64,000 nt of DNA from Calothrix sp. PCC 6303 (lineage in GTDB: Bacteria > Cyanobacteriota > Cyanobacteriia > Cyanobacteriales > Nostocaceae), in the NCBI RefSeq assembly GCF_000317435.1, contig NC_019751.1, forward strand, positions 3,906,001-3,970,000. The letters run 5' to 3'. A program made the position numbers and the translations under genes. Under the pieces are notes generated by a model. It was not told where the DNA came from, ran no database searches, and saw only the letters and a list, made by a program, of their open reading frames with translations. Below are positions 30,624-40,900 of the stretch, one piece after another (position 1 is the first letter of the stretch; each line of letters begins with the position of its first letter).

Positions 30624-31259
30624 ATGCAGCAAAAAACTATTAGTCAAAAAATATTCAGAATCATCTTAATTGCCCTAGCGACAATTGGAGGACTCGGAAT
30701 TATTGGTGGTGGGGTATTTCTCTATCTATTAGGCAAAGGCTTTGAAGAGGAAACAAAATCAACCACTAATATTTCTCGCTACAAAGAAATTTTTACCAAT
30801 TTTGGAGAGAATGCTCCAATTATCAAACATTTTCCCAGAACTATACCTACCGATGCTAAAAATGTTAAATTTTACTTCCAACCTGGATTTTTACAGGGTG
30901 GAACAATTATTCGCTTGAAGATGACATTACCTCCAGAAAAAATTAAATCTCTACAAGCAGAATTTAGAAACAAAGCCAAGCGTAAATATATTCCTGGAGA
31001 TATCAAGAATAGTAGTCCCCAGGAAGAAGTGAGTCCCCAGGGAATACGTGTGAATTTTAAATATGATTTATCTTTAGGAGATGATCAAAATTCCAGCGAG
31101 AAAGTAGATAATTTACCCAAAGTTCCATCTAAATATGAAATTTTAGTCATTGATGATACTAGAGGTGCGCCAAAATATGATTGGAATCATTCTGACACAT
31201 ATGGTGTGGCAATTAATATTTCATCCTCGGAAGTGATCTATTTTGCAGATGATTGGTAA
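30624..31259 (+). CDS. Membrane-anchored conserved hypothetical protein
   Basis: The 211-residue protein has one N-terminal transmembrane helix (residues ~12-34, IILIALATIGGLGIIGGGVFLYLL) and a soluble domain with YFQPGFLQGGTIIRLKM and GVAINISSSEVIYFADDW. I do not recognise the domain; the overall look is of small cyanobacterial single-pass proteins. It is followed by a strong bidirectional terminator. Confidence 0.6.
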   Translation: MQQKTISQKIFRIILIALATIGGLGIIGGGVFLYLLGKGFEEETKSTTNISRYKEIFTNFGENAPIIKHFPRTIPTDAKNVKFYFQPGFLQGGTIIRLKMTLPPEKIKSLQAEFRNKAKRKYIPGDIKNSSPQEEVSPQGIRVNFKYDLSLGDDQNSSEKVDNLPKVPSKYEILVIDDTRGAPKYDWNHSDTYGVAINISSSEVIYFADDW

Positions 31260-31286
31260 ATCATCTGCTTTTGAGATTTACCCACT

Positions 31287-31315
31287 CAAAAGACGTTCCA
31301 GTGGAACGTCTTTTG
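31287..31315. terminator. Strong bidirectional terminator
   Basis: CAAAAGACGTTCCA and TGGAACGTCTTTTG are perfectly complementary, with A and T runs at the two ends, between convergent genes. It can serve the hypothetical gene on the plus strand and the Pmp3-like gene on the minus strand. Confidence 0.85.
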
Positions 31316-31335
31316 AATATCTACTATATTCGTAC

Positions 31336-31530
31336 TTAGGTTGTTTCCCTTTGTCCCAAAGAAATAGCTTCATCGCGCTTAGAAATAGCCCATACTGCAT
31401 GGATACTTCCAGGAACCCATCCTAACAAAGTTAATAGTACACTGATGATCAAAGTTTGACCAATTCCATAAGTGAGGAATATACCTAATGGAGGTATGAG
31501 AATCGCCAAGATATAACGTAATACTTTCAT
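31336..31530 (-). CDS. Pmp3/YqaE-family small membrane protein
   Basis: The 64-residue protein has two hydrophobic helices and the family pattern LAILIPPLGIFLTYG...LISVLLTLLGWVPGSIHAVWAI. In other organisms these proteolipids are linked to salt, cold and membrane-potential stress. It lies 54 bases downstream of the holin-like membrane gene on the same strand, so a shared transcript is likely. Confidence 0.88.
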   Translation of the reverse strand: MKVLRYILAILIPPLGIFLTYGIGQTLIISVLLTLLGWVPGSIHAVWAISKRDEAISLGQRETT

Positions 31531-31584
31531 AATTACCTAATGTGTTTGTGAATGTTGGAAATATAAAGAATAAAGATCCTTAAA

Positions 31585-31983
31585 TTAGTTAGATGGCAAG
31601 TTAGTTTTATTGATGCTGCCACCAGAATTCAAAGCCAGATTCTTCTCGACAAAATAATTATTAATGAGGGTATTTGTCAAAGATAGAATTACGGGAGCAG
31701 CAATAAATGCAACCAGTCCACGCACTGCAAAGCCCGGAACTACTACAGATGCTAACCAGAAGCAAAAGCCATTTACAACTAGGGAAAAAGCTCCCAGGGT
31801 GACAATATTAATTGGTAAAGATAAAGTTGAAAAAATTGGTTTTACAGAACCATTAATCAAGCCCACAACTACAGCCGCAATCATCGCAGCAGGAAAGTTA
31901 GCAATACTAACTCCTGGGAAGATGATATCTACAACTAGTAAACTGAGCGCAGTAGCTAGAACTGTTAAAAATACTGATATCAT
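31585..31983 (-). CDS. Phage holin family 4-type (YvlD-like) membrane protein
   Basis: The 132-residue protein has four predicted transmembrane helices. The pattern SLLVVDIIFPGVSI, then VVGLINGSVKPIFSTLSLPINIVTLGAF, then NGFCFWLASVVVPGF fits the YvlD/holin_4 family. Despite the family name these are usually chromosomal stress-related membrane proteins, and nothing phage-like is nearby. It is paired with a Pmp3-type gene downstream, which supports an envelope-stress role by inference. Confidence 0.83.
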   Translation of the reverse strand: MISVFLTVLATALSLLVVDIIFPGVSIANFPAAMIAAVVVGLINGSVKPIFSTLSLPINIVTLGAFSLVVNGFCFWLASVVVPGFAVRGLVAFIAAPVILSLTNTLINNYFVEKNLALNSGGSINKTNLPSN

Positions 31984-32150
31984 AAGTTATTACCCAACAA
32001 CGCCAAAATTCTTTTTCTCTTTCTTTTCCTATATTTGACGATATTTGAATCTTTAACCTCTCTATAAAGATAGATCCAGATATCTACATTTTGGCGTATG
32101 TTAGAGATGTAGGATAACTCCACAAAAAAGATGATCCAATATTGTGGGAT

Positions 32151-32240
32151 AGGCAGCGTTCGATGCTTCCTGAGCCTGTCGGAACGAAGTTTACCGGAGG
32201 TAAGGACTGAGCGCTCACGCCGAAGTCTTGCCTGTTCTTG
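32151..32240 (-). repeat. REP-like repeat, inverted copy of 27.73 kb
   Basis: Reverse complement of the repeat at 27734-27800, with shared blocks GGCAGCGTTCGATG, TTCCTGAGCCTGTC and AAGGACTGAGCGCTCACGCC. A 60-codon open frame over it is repeat-derived. Confidence 0.7.
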
Positions 32241-32335
32241 TATTAGTAGCAGGCAAAATGCCTACAAGAAATTTTGGGATATTTATTTGGAAGTCTCTAG
32301 GATTAAATACTGAGTCATATTAGCTACGGAAATAT

Positions 32336-32450
32336 AGTTTATAGGGTTTCCCTAGCAGATGAAGTACACCAATTTTGATGCAAAGCTTATATTTCAAAGT
32401 ATATAGATTTTAATCTGTACCTCACTAGACTGAGAAACGCTATATAATCT
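32336..32450 (-). repeat. MITE-like element, copy 2
   Basis: This is the inverted copy of the element at 13939-14051. The end GAGAAACGCTATATAATCT is at the right on the plus strand and the opposing arm lies near 32341-32369. It sits in the spacer upstream of the NHLP exporter gene. Confidence 0.75.
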
Positions 32451-32644
32451 CATTGATCTAGGACTTACCCATTGACAGGTATGGTTTTCAGAGTTAAAAG
32501 CTTGTTTTTCTGTTCTCTATCAAGCGATAGTATTAGCTGAATCTCAATTGCAAACAATTGCATATATTTTTATTATCAAGCCCTAAATAACTGTATTAAA
32601 AATATATAGATCAATTCTCCGGTGCTAGTAAACAGGTATAACAA

Positions 32645-35590
32645 ATGCTGCAAAATATCCACGAAATCCAAGATATACCTGGAGAAAAATATCGGTTCAA
32701 TGGGAATGAACCGATTCTCCTGGATGACCCAAGGGCGATTTGGGTTGTGCAGTCTGGTTCCTTTGCGCTGTTTGCTATTAATGTAAAAAATGGCACTCCG
32801 GAAGGAACACGGCGTTTTTTGTTTACGGTGAAAGCTGGAGAAGCGATGTTTTCCACTCCCCACGATACGAAGGAGGAGGGAATTAGGCAAATTTTGGCGG
32901 TTTCTTTGGAAGAGTCAGAGTTAACGAGGGTTTCAAAAACGGATTTTGAGACATCTTTGGCAAGCCAAAAACGCACCGTGATTAATTTGGTGGAACGTTG
33001 GATTCACCAGTTAGGGGAAATCTTAGAAAGTATCCGTACTGAACGTCCCAGTGTCCCCGATGCAGCGATTCAATATATGTCGTTAGCGATGGGGGAAATT
33101 TTCCAATCCTATCCCCATACTGTTTGTTGGATTAGGATGCAGGTGGGAAGGTTGCGGTGGATGGGAATTCCTCAGTTAGGGTTGGAACCGGGGGATGAAA
33201 TTATGCCACTGGGTGCGAATATGTGGGTAATTGCTGAGGAAATTGTTGAATTTGAACGGTTACACACCGATACCATCGATGATGCAGATATACTGTTGGC
33301 GGGTGTAGATCAGGTTCAAAATTACTTTTTACGCTGCATAGATTTGTTGGAAGAGGTAGAAAAGCAGCAAGAAAGGCAGCGATTTCAAGAACGCGATCGC
33401 TTAAATCGACAAATGATGACGGAGACGTTGGGTGAGCTTGTGGAGGTTGTGCGATCGCAACCAATGCCTGTTACACCTGATTCTACCGCAGAAGTCACCG
33501 ATAACTACGAAGCGGTACTCATTGCAGCGGGTGCAGTGGGAAAAATGCTAGGGATTAAAATTCGTCCCCCAGCAAAGTCGGAAGATATGCGGAGAGTGCA
33601 AGAACCGCTGGATGCGATCGCGCGTGCTTCCCAGATGCGAATGCGTCGTATCCAACTAACTGATGATTGGTGGCAAAAGGATTGTGGTCCTATGCTGGGG
33701 TATACGGCGGAAGACGACCGCCCAGTGGCGCTTTTACCCACCTCCAGCACCAGTTATGAGATGTTTGACCCCATCCTCCGCAAACGTCTCAAGCTCACCG
33801 CCAAACGCGCCAGAACCCTATCAAAATGCGCCTATGTTTTCTACCGTCCCCTTCCTGATAAGGAAAACCTCACCACCTTCGATTTACTTCAGTTCGCAGT
33901 TCGCGGACATTATCGAGAGATATTCGTAGTTTTAGCTACGGGGGTAATTGTGACTTTGTTGGGGATGCTCACACCCCAAGTCACTGCAATCCTGATTGAT
34001 GATGCAATTCCCAGCACCAACCGCGACTTACTAATTCAAATTGCTGGAGTATTAATTGCTGCCACATTTGGTAGTACCTTATTTCAACTAGCGCAGGGAT
34101 TAGCGGTGATGCGGTTGGAAACCTACGCAGATGCTTCCACCCAAGCGGCAGTGTGGGATCGGTTACTCAAACTCAAAGCCTCATTTTTCCGCAAATATGC
34201 CATTGGTGACTTACAAAGTCGTGTCCAATCCATTAGTCAAATTCGGCAAATGCTGGGAACAACGGTAATTAAATCGATATTTTCCAGCGTTTTTTCCCTA
34301 CTAAATCTCGGCTTACTATTTTACTACAGTCCCACCCTTGCCTTTGTGGCTCTCCTCGTTGCCTTCATCAACATTGCTGTCACCGTGGTTTCCGGGATAA
34401 TTACCCTGAAAAAAGTACGTCCCCAACTGGAACTCCAAGGACAAATTTTTGGGGTGATGGTGCAATTAATTAACGGTGTCACCAAACTCAGAGTAGCAGG
34501 TGCCGAAGCTCGTGCCTTTGCCTATTGGGGGAAACAATACACCCAACAACTCAAATTAACTTTGAGTACCCAAGGTGTGGAAGATATAGTGATTGTAATT
34601 AACAAAATTCTTCCTTCCTTAACCACCGCTGTCCTGTTTTTCGTTGCCACCACCTCCATCCAAGAAGCCGCAGCTACGGGGGGTAAAGGCTTCACCACCG
34701 GGACATTCCTGGCTTTCAATGCGGCATTTGGGATATTTATTGGAGGTGCCACCAGCCTCAGCACCACCGTAATTGATGTTCTCCAAATTGTTCCCCTGTG
34801 GCAACGTGCACAACCCATCCTCAAAGCTGAACCAGAAGTAGATAGCAATAAAGCTGATCCGGGAAGGTTGACGGGGAGATTAAATGTGGAACATGCCATT
34901 TTCCGCTACCGTGATGATGGTCCTCTCACCTTGGATGATGTCTCCGTTTATGCCAACCCAGGGGAATTTATTGCTTTTGTGGGGACATCGGGAAGCGGTA
35001 AATCAACCCTGTTTCGGTTGTTATTGGGTTTTGATGTGCCAGAATCAGGTAGTATCTATTACGACGGTCAAGATTTGGCAGGTTTAGATATCAACGCCGT
35101 GAGAAGGCAACTAGGAGTCGTGATGCAAAATAGCCGTCTCACCTCTGCATCAATTTATGAAAATATCGCCTGTGGTGCCTTGGTGTCAATGGAAGAATGC
35201 TGGGAAGCAGCCAAGATGGCAGGTTTTGCTGAAGATGTCCAGTCAATGCCCATGCAGATGCATACTGTAATTAGTGAAGGTGGTGGGAATATTTCTGGAG
35301 GACAACGGCAACGGTTACTAATAGCTAGGGCATTGGTACTGAAACCACGTATACTATTATTCGACGAAGCCACCAGCGCCTTAGATAACCGTACCCAGGC
35401 AATCGTCAGTGAAAGCTTAGAGAGACTGCAAGTTACCAGAATAGCGATCGCGCATCGTCTCAGCACCATACGCAAAGCGGATCGCATCTATGTATTTGAA
35501 AATGGTAGAATTACCCAACATGGAAGTTTTGAAGAGTTGGCACAGCAGAAAGGGTTATTTGCTCAACTCATGGCAAGGCAAAGTTTGTAA
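32645..35590 (+). CDS. NHLP-type peptide exporter, ABC permease/ATPase
   Basis: This 981-residue ABC half-transporter resembles the exporters of NHLP/NHLM ribosomal-peptide systems. Residues ~1-410 are a long cytoplasmic N-terminal region with no C39 protease Cys-His signature. The membrane domain spans about 420-700. The ATPase domain has Walker A GTSGSGKST near 780, signature ISGGQRQR near 883 and FDEATSALD. In the family a C39-containing partner processes leader peptides and this subunit exports them; neither the partner nor a precursor gene is visible here. Its 3' end overlaps a convergent small gene by 23 bases. Confidence 0.87.
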   Translation: MLQNIHEIQDIPGEKYRFNGNEPILLDDPRAIWVVQSGSFALFAINVKNGTPEGTRRFLFTVKAGEAMFSTPHDTKEEGIRQILAVSLEESELTRVSKTDFETSLASQKRTVINLVERWIHQLGEILESIRTERPSVPDAAIQYMSLAMGEIFQSYPHTVCWIRMQVGRLRWMGIPQLGLEPGDEIMPLGANMWVIAEEIVEFERLHTDTIDDADILLAGVDQVQNYFLRCIDLLEEVEKQQERQRFQERDRLNRQMMTETLGELVEVVRSQPMPVTPDSTAEVTDNYEAVLIAAGAVGKMLGIKIRPPAKSEDMRRVQEPLDAIARASQMRMRRIQLTDDWWQKDCGPMLGYTAEDDRPVALLPTSSTSYEMFDPILRKRLKLTAKRARTLSKCAYVFYRPLPDKENLTTFDLLQFAVRGHYREIFVVLATGVIVTLLGMLTPQVTAILIDDAIPSTNRDLLIQIAGVLIAATFGSTLFQLAQGLAVMRLETYADASTQAAVWDRLLKLKASFFRKYAIGDLQSRVQSISQIRQMLGTTVIKSIFSSVFSLLNLGLLFYYSPTLAFVALLVAFINIAVTVVSGIITLKKVRPQLELQGQIFGVMVQLINGVTKLRVAGAEARAFAYWGKQYTQQLKLTLSTQGVEDIVIVINKILPSLTTAVLFFVATTSIQEAAATGGKGFTTGTFLAFNAAFGIFIGGATSLSTTVIDVLQIVPLWQRAQPILKAEPEVDSNKADPGRLTGRLNVEHAIFRYRDDGPLTLDDVSVYANPGEFIAFVGTSGSGKSTLFRLLLGFDVPESGSIYYDGQDLAGLDINAVRRQLGVVMQNSRLTSASIYENIACGALVSMEECWEAAKMAGFAEDVQSMPMQMHTVISEGGGNISGGQRQRLLIARALVLKPRILLFDEATSALDNRTQAIVSESLERLQVTRIAIAHRLSTIRKADRIYVFENGRITQHGSFEELAQQKGLFAQLMARQSL

Positions 35591-35876
35591 GTGTTTGTCC
35601 AATATAGTAGTCATGATTTTCTGCTAAGTCAGGAATATCTACACTAATAGAACCAATTAATTTTAAAAGTGGATCTTTCTCCACTCGTCGCTCTTCCAAC
35701 ATTGCAGCTACTTCTTCATCCGTCGGTGCTGGCTGATCTGTTTTTAACAAACCGCGCATTCGACGGATTGCATCAGAGCGATTAGGTTGGGGGATTAGAT
35801 CATTTTGTAAAGACTCAATAATGGCATCGCTTGGTGGTAACTTAAAAACTTGCTCCTGCAATTCTTGTAGCAACAT
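35568..35876 (-). CDS. Antitoxin-like small protein, no toxin beside it
   Basis: The 102-residue protein contains MRGLLKTDQPAPTDEEVAAMLEERRVEK, a helical pattern I associate with small cyanobacterial proteins encoded next to PIN-domain toxins, where they act as antitoxins. No PIN or other toxin gene is adjacent here. The C-terminal tail is DLAENHDYYIGQTLTNFALP. It overlaps the exporter gene tail to tail. It could be a solitary antitoxin or an unrelated regulator. Confidence 0.55.
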   Translation of the reverse strand: MLLQELQEQVFKLPPSDAIIESLQNDLIPQPNRSDAIRRMRGLLKTDQPAPTDEEVAAMLEERRVEKDPLLKLIGSISVDIPDLAENHDYYIGQTLTNFALP

Positions 35877-35951
35877 AAAGGTTTTTCTGATATTTTACCG
35901 CGCATCCTCATTCTACAAATATAGCGAACGACTTACGTCGCGCAAGCTTCG

Positions 35952-35970
35952 CTACGGTGGTAAACTACGC
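35952..35970 (-). repeat. Left arm of a 19-bp inverted repeat flanking the STAND cassette
   Basis: CTACGGTGGTAAACTACGC is the exact reverse complement of 42185-42203. Just outside it, GCGCAAGCTTCGCT (from about 35939) resembles CCGCAAGCTTCGCT near 42258. Confidence 0.75.
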
Positions 35971-36041
35971 GTAACCTGACGAATGCTAGTCACAAAGCAA
36001 CATCAACCTGGTTTAGCATTGCTAAACCCCTACAAAGTGGT

Positions 36042-36335
36042 CTATTTCTCTGAAAGTAGCTTTAACATCTCGCACAATTCTTCCTTTTTATCTTTGGTAT
36101 GTTGAACGCTAAGTAAAGTCGTCAACACTCCACCTGATGCTGTGAGACTAGCTTCAGACACTTTGTCAAAGTATAAAAGTCCAACACCAAAGAGAGTAAT
36201 CAAGGCAGATGCAGCAGTAATACTTAACGCGAGGTTGTAGCTTTTACGTGTCATTCGCAATAATTCGCGGATAATTTCTTGTTTGATATCGCTGTAGTCG
36301 TCGTTATTTTGGGGTTTGAAAAAATTAAATTGCAT
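36042..36335 (-). CDS. Two-TM protein resembling the cyanobacterial TRADD-N-associated TM family
   Basis: The protein has 97 residues: a polar, helical N-terminal ~32, then LALSITAASALITLFGVGLLYF and a second hydrophobic stretch ending GGVLTTLLSV, then a charged helix KDKKEELCEMLKLL. This layout fits my recollection of the two-transmembrane domain found with TRADD-N modules in cyanobacterial conflict proteins, proposed to act at membranes during cell-death responses. ATG at 36335 has GGAG eight bases upstream and is preferred over the longer frame from 36413. It is divergent from the HTH-NACHT gene, so both may share one control region. The family match is moderate; an effector role is inference. 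Confidence 0.6.
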   Translation of the reverse strand: MQFNFFKPQNNDDYSDIKQEIIRELLRMTRKSYNLALSITAASALITLFGVGLLYFDKVSEASLTASGGVLTTLLSVQHTKDKKEELCEMLKLLSEK

Positions 36336-36560
36336 GGTGATTCTCCGAAATGCTGTGTTGTTTGTTCGTGATATTGGTATCCTACTCAGACTAAAAAATA
36401 CATGCCAGGGCAAATGGGTTTTGTTTGTATTGAGTGTTTGCCCTATTGCTGTGTGGTAATTTAGGGCAGATAGGGAAGTAAAGAAAATCTATTTGCCCTA
36501 GTTCGGGAAACAACTAATTCGCTATTGTTTATATACAAGTATCAATACTCCGTTACGGCA

Positions 36561-37937
36561 ATGCGTGAATCTGATAAAGTGCGATCGAGTGAGTCAGGTA
36601 AAGCCAGACTCAAGCAAGCTTATAAAGAAGCTGGATTAAAACAAGATGAGTTAGCACGGCAGGCAATAGTGTCGGTTGATACTCTTAAGCGCCTACTTGG
36701 TACTAAGGATTGTCCAAACGGGGTTGAAAGACAGGCTGTTAAGAATATTGCAAAAATTCTGAAAATTAAACCTACAGATATAGTTGATGTTAAAGACTGG
36801 TATCCTCAACAGCAGTTACCAGCAGAGTTTGAACGACTAATTTACGAAAAAACACAATTATTTTGCGGACGAAAATTTGTATTTGATTCGATTGAGGATT
36901 TCTTCCAAAATAACCCAAATGGCTATTTCACTATTATTGGTGATGCGGGGATGGGGAAAAGTGCCATTTCTGCAAAATATGTATTAGATAATCCAGAAAC
37001 TATTTGCTTTTTTAATATTCGTGCCGAGGGAACTAATCGTCCTGAATTATTTTTGAAGAAAATTCGCCAACAGTTAATTGCTCGTTTTCAATTACCAGAT
37101 GTCGCTGATGCGGATTTATCAACTTTATTGACTAAAGCGAAGGAAAAGTTATCCACTGGAGAAAGATTAATTATTGTTGTTGACGCGCTGGATGAAGTTG
37201 ACCAGGAAGGCACAGCAAATATATTATATTTACCAACAATTCTCCCCGACGGTGTTTACTTTATCCTCACCAGAAGACCCTATAATCAAAATGAAAAAAG
37301 GCTGAATCTTTCCCCCAGTATCCCGACTCAAGAGTTGGATTTGAGAGAGAAAATCCAAGAAAGTGTGCAGGATGTCAAGGAGTATATTCGAGAATTATTA
37401 AGCGATGGCAAATATCAGCAGGGTTTAGCGGAATGGATTCAACAGCAAAATCATATTTCCCATGAGGATTTTGTTGAGACAATTGCGGTGAAAAGTGAAA
37501 ATAACTTTATGTATTTGCGGTGTATTTTACCAGCCATCGCTGAAGGTTATTACAAAGATAAGCCTTTGAATGAATTGCCTGTGGGTTTAGAAGGATATTA
37601 TGAAAACCACTGGCATATTATGGGGATGACAGCTAAACCTTTGCCGAAAAATAAAATCAAAATTGTTTATGTCATGTGTGCTTTACGTAGTGCTGCTTCT
37701 CGTGAGGTGATTGCTAAATATTCCAAGCAGAATGCATTGACTGTGCAAGAAGTTCTGGATGGATGGGCACAATTTTTACAGAAACAGGAAAGCTATCAAC
37801 CACCACGTTATCGATTTTATCACGAGAGTTTTCGAGAATTTTTGCACCGTCGGGATATTGTCCAAGCTGTGGGGGTAAATTTACCAGATATTGGCGCTGA
37901 GGTTGCCAATAATATGACCGAGGGGCTGATTTTATGA
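36561..37937 (+). CDS. HTH-NACHT (STAND) NTPase
   Basis: The protein has 458 residues from the ATG at 36561; the frame is open 12 codons further. An N-terminal helix-turn-helix of XRE type (KQDELARQAIVSVDTLKRLLG, residues ~28-48) could bind DNA, its own promoter included. The NACHT P-loop NTPase follows: Walker A GDAGMGKSA at 127-135, Walker B and following acidic residues VVDALDEVD at 206-214, and a sensor-like FILTRRP. The C-terminal winged-helix-like part ends RFYHESFREFLHRRD. It lacks sensor repeats; these are on the next gene, which overlaps it by ATGA. In many cyanobacterial STAND proteins these parts are one chain. Confidence 0.82.
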   Translation: MRESDKVRSSESGKARLKQAYKEAGLKQDELARQAIVSVDTLKRLLGTKDCPNGVERQAVKNIAKILKIKPTDIVDVKDWYPQQQLPAEFERLIYEKTQLFCGRKFVFDSIEDFFQNNPNGYFTIIGDAGMGKSAISAKYVLDNPETICFFNIRAEGTNRPELFLKKIRQQLIARFQLPDVADADLSTLLTKAKEKLSTGERLIIVVDALDEVDQEGTANILYLPTILPDGVYFILTRRPYNQNEKRLNLSPSIPTQELDLREKIQESVQDVKEYIRELLSDGKYQQGLAEWIQQQNHISHEDFVETIAVKSENNFMYLRCILPAIAEGYYKDKPLNELPVGLEGYYENHWHIMGMTAKPLPKNKIKIVYVMCALRSAASREVIAKYSKQNALTVQEVLDGWAQFLQKQESYQPPRYRFYHESFREFLHRRDIVQAVGVNLPDIGAEVANNMTEGLIL

Positions 37938-40900
37938 GTAATCTTCGCGCTTGGTTGGCAGAAAAAACATCGGAAGAAATCGAACATTTTTTGGGTGAAA
38001 GCCCGCGTTTATTGTTAGATGGTGGGGATATCCATAAATATTGTGATTTATTGAGTAATTACGATTTTATTGAAGCGAAAATCCATCATTGTTACTTTGG
38101 CATCCAAACACTGATTGAAGACTATAAATTAATTGATAATACCGAATATGCAAATCATCCAGAGTGTAATTTTGAAGCAATAGAATCCCTCAGGATTATT
38201 TCCAATGCTTTATTTCGCTCTTTTCCCGTCATCACTGATGATAAAACTCAATTAGCTGGGCAATTATCAGGACGTTTGTGTTATTTTCAAGAACAAGATT
38301 TAATCAAAAAATTATTAGAGCAAATATCGCAAACTAATAAGACTTGCTTCCGTTGTCTCACAGGTTCTCTCACACCTCCTGGTGGAAGTCCTTTAATTCG
38401 CACCCTTACTGGTCATAGTGATGGGGTAAGTGCGATCGCCACCAGCAATGATGGGAAATATGTGGTTTCTGGTTCAGATGACGACAAAACAGTAAAAATC
38501 TGGGAACTGTCCACAGGAAAGGAAATTCGCACCCTTTCTGGTCATAGTGATGGGGTAAGTGCGATCGCCACCAGCAATGATGGGAAATATGTGGTTTCTG
38601 GTTCAGATGACAAAACAGTAAAAATCTGGGAACTGTCCACAGGAAAGGAAATTCGCACCCTTTCTGGTCATAGTAGTAGGGTAAATGCGATCGCCACCAG
38701 CAATGATGGGAAATATGTGGTTTCTGGTTCAGATGACAAAACAGTCAAAATCTGGGAATTGTCCGCAGGAAAGGAAATTCGCACCCTTTCTGGTCATAGT
38801 AGTAGGGTAAATGCGATCGCCACCAGCAATGATGGGAAATATGTAGTTTCTGGTTCAGATGACAAAACAGTCAAAATCTGGGAACTGTCCACAGGGAAGG
38901 AAATTCGTACCCTTTCTGGTCATAGTGATTGGGTTAATGCAATCGCCATCAGCAATGATGGGAAATATGTAGTTTCTGGTTCTAGGGACAAAACAGTCAA
39001 AATCTGGGAATTTTCCACAGGTAATTTTATTCGCACCCTGACTGGTCATAGTGATTGGGTTAGTGCGATCGCCCTCAGCAGCGATGGGAAATATGTAGTT
39101 TCTGGTTCTGGGGACAAAACAGTCAAAATCTGGGAATTGTCCGCAGGAAAGGCAATTTGCACCCTGACTGGTCATAGTGATTGGGTTAGTGCGCTTGCCC
39201 TCAGCAGGGATAGGAAATACATAGTTTCTGGTTCTGTTGACAAAACAGTCAAAATCTGGGAATTGTCCGCAGGAAAGGAAATTCGCACCCTTTCTGGTCA
39301 TAGTAGTAGGGTAAATGCGATCGCCACCAGCAATGATGGGAAATATGTAGTTTCTGGTTCAGATGACAAAACAGTCAAAATCTGGGAACTGTCCACAGGG
39401 AAGGAAATTCGTACCCTTTCTGGTCATAGTGATTGGGTTAATGCAATCGCCACCAGCAATGATGGGAAATATGTAGTTTCTGGTTCTAGGGACAAAACAG
39501 TCAAAATTTGGGAATTTTCCACAGGTAATGTTATTCGCACCCTGACTGGTCATAGTAGTAGGGTAAATGCGATCGCCCTCAGCAGCGATGGGAAATATGT
39601 AGTTTCTGGTTCTACGGATAAAACAGTCAAAATCTGGGAATTTTCCACAGGTAATGTTATTCGCACCCTGACTGGTCATAGTGATTGGGTTAGTGCGATC
39701 GCCCTCAGCAGCGATGGGAAATATGTAGTTTCTGGTTCTACGGATAAAACAGTCAAAATCTGGGAATTTTCCACAGGTAATGTTATTCGCACCCTGACTG
39801 GTCATAGTAGTGATGTTCGTTCGATCGCCCTGAGCAATGATGGTAGATATGTGGTTTCTGGTTCTTCGGACAATACAGTCAAAATCTGGGAATTAAGAAC
39901 AGGAGAAGAAATTCGCACCCTGACTGGTCATAGTAGTTGGGTTAATGCGATCGCACTCAGCAGCGATGGAAAATATGTAGTTTCTGGTTCCTGGGATAAT
40001 ACAGTCAAAATCTGGGAATTAAGAACAAGGAAGGAAATTCGCACCCTGACTGGTCATAGTAATGGGGTTAGTGCGATCGCACTCAGCAGCGATGGTAAAT
40101 ATGTCGTTTCTGGTTCTGGGGACAATACAGTCAAAATCTGGGAATTAAGAACAAGGAAGGAAATTTGTACCCTGACTGGTCATAGTGATTGGGTTAGTGC
40201 GATCGCCACCAGCAGCGATGGGAAATATGTGGTTTCTGGTTCTTCGGACAAAACAGTCAAAATCTGGGATTTCTACACAGGTAATGTTATTCGCACCCTG
40301 ACTGGTCATAGTGATTCGGTTTATGCAGTTGCCCTGAGCAGGGATGGTAAATATGTGGTTTCTGGTTCTAGGGACAAAAAACTCAAAATCTGGGAATTAG
40401 GAACAGGTAAGCAAGTTTGCACCCTGGCTGGTCATAGTGATTCAGTTATGGCGATCACCCTGAGCAGGGATGGTAAATATGTGGTTTCTGGTTCTAGGGA
40501 CAAAAAACTCAAAATCTGGGAATTAGGAACAGGTAAGGAAATTCGCACTCTGACTGGTCATAGTCATTGGGTTAGTGCGCTTGCCCTGAGGAATGATGGG
40601 AAATATGTGGTTTCTGGTTCTAGGGACAATACAGTCAAAATCTGGGAATTAGAAACTATAAACAAAAGATTTTTCAACTTTATTTGGAATTGGATAAAAC
40701 TAAGAAAGGAAATTCGCACCCTGACTGGTCATAGTGATTCGGTTAGTGCGATCGCACTCAGCAGCGATGGTAAATATGTCGTTTCTGGTTCTGCTGACAA
40801 TACAGTCAAAATTTGGGAATTTTCAACAGGAAAGGAAATTCGCACCCTCAGTGGTCATAGTGATTCGGTAAATGCGATCGCCACCAGCAGCGATGGGAAA

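Noticed and set aside
31585-31983. Evidence of a prophage from the holin-family gene
   Set aside because: No other phage genes are nearby, and this family is commonly chromosomal.
38855-39805. Two minus-strand open frames of 148 codons in the WD40 array
   Set aside because: They are antisense shadows of the 126-bp repeats; both encode the same repetitive translation and have no start signals.
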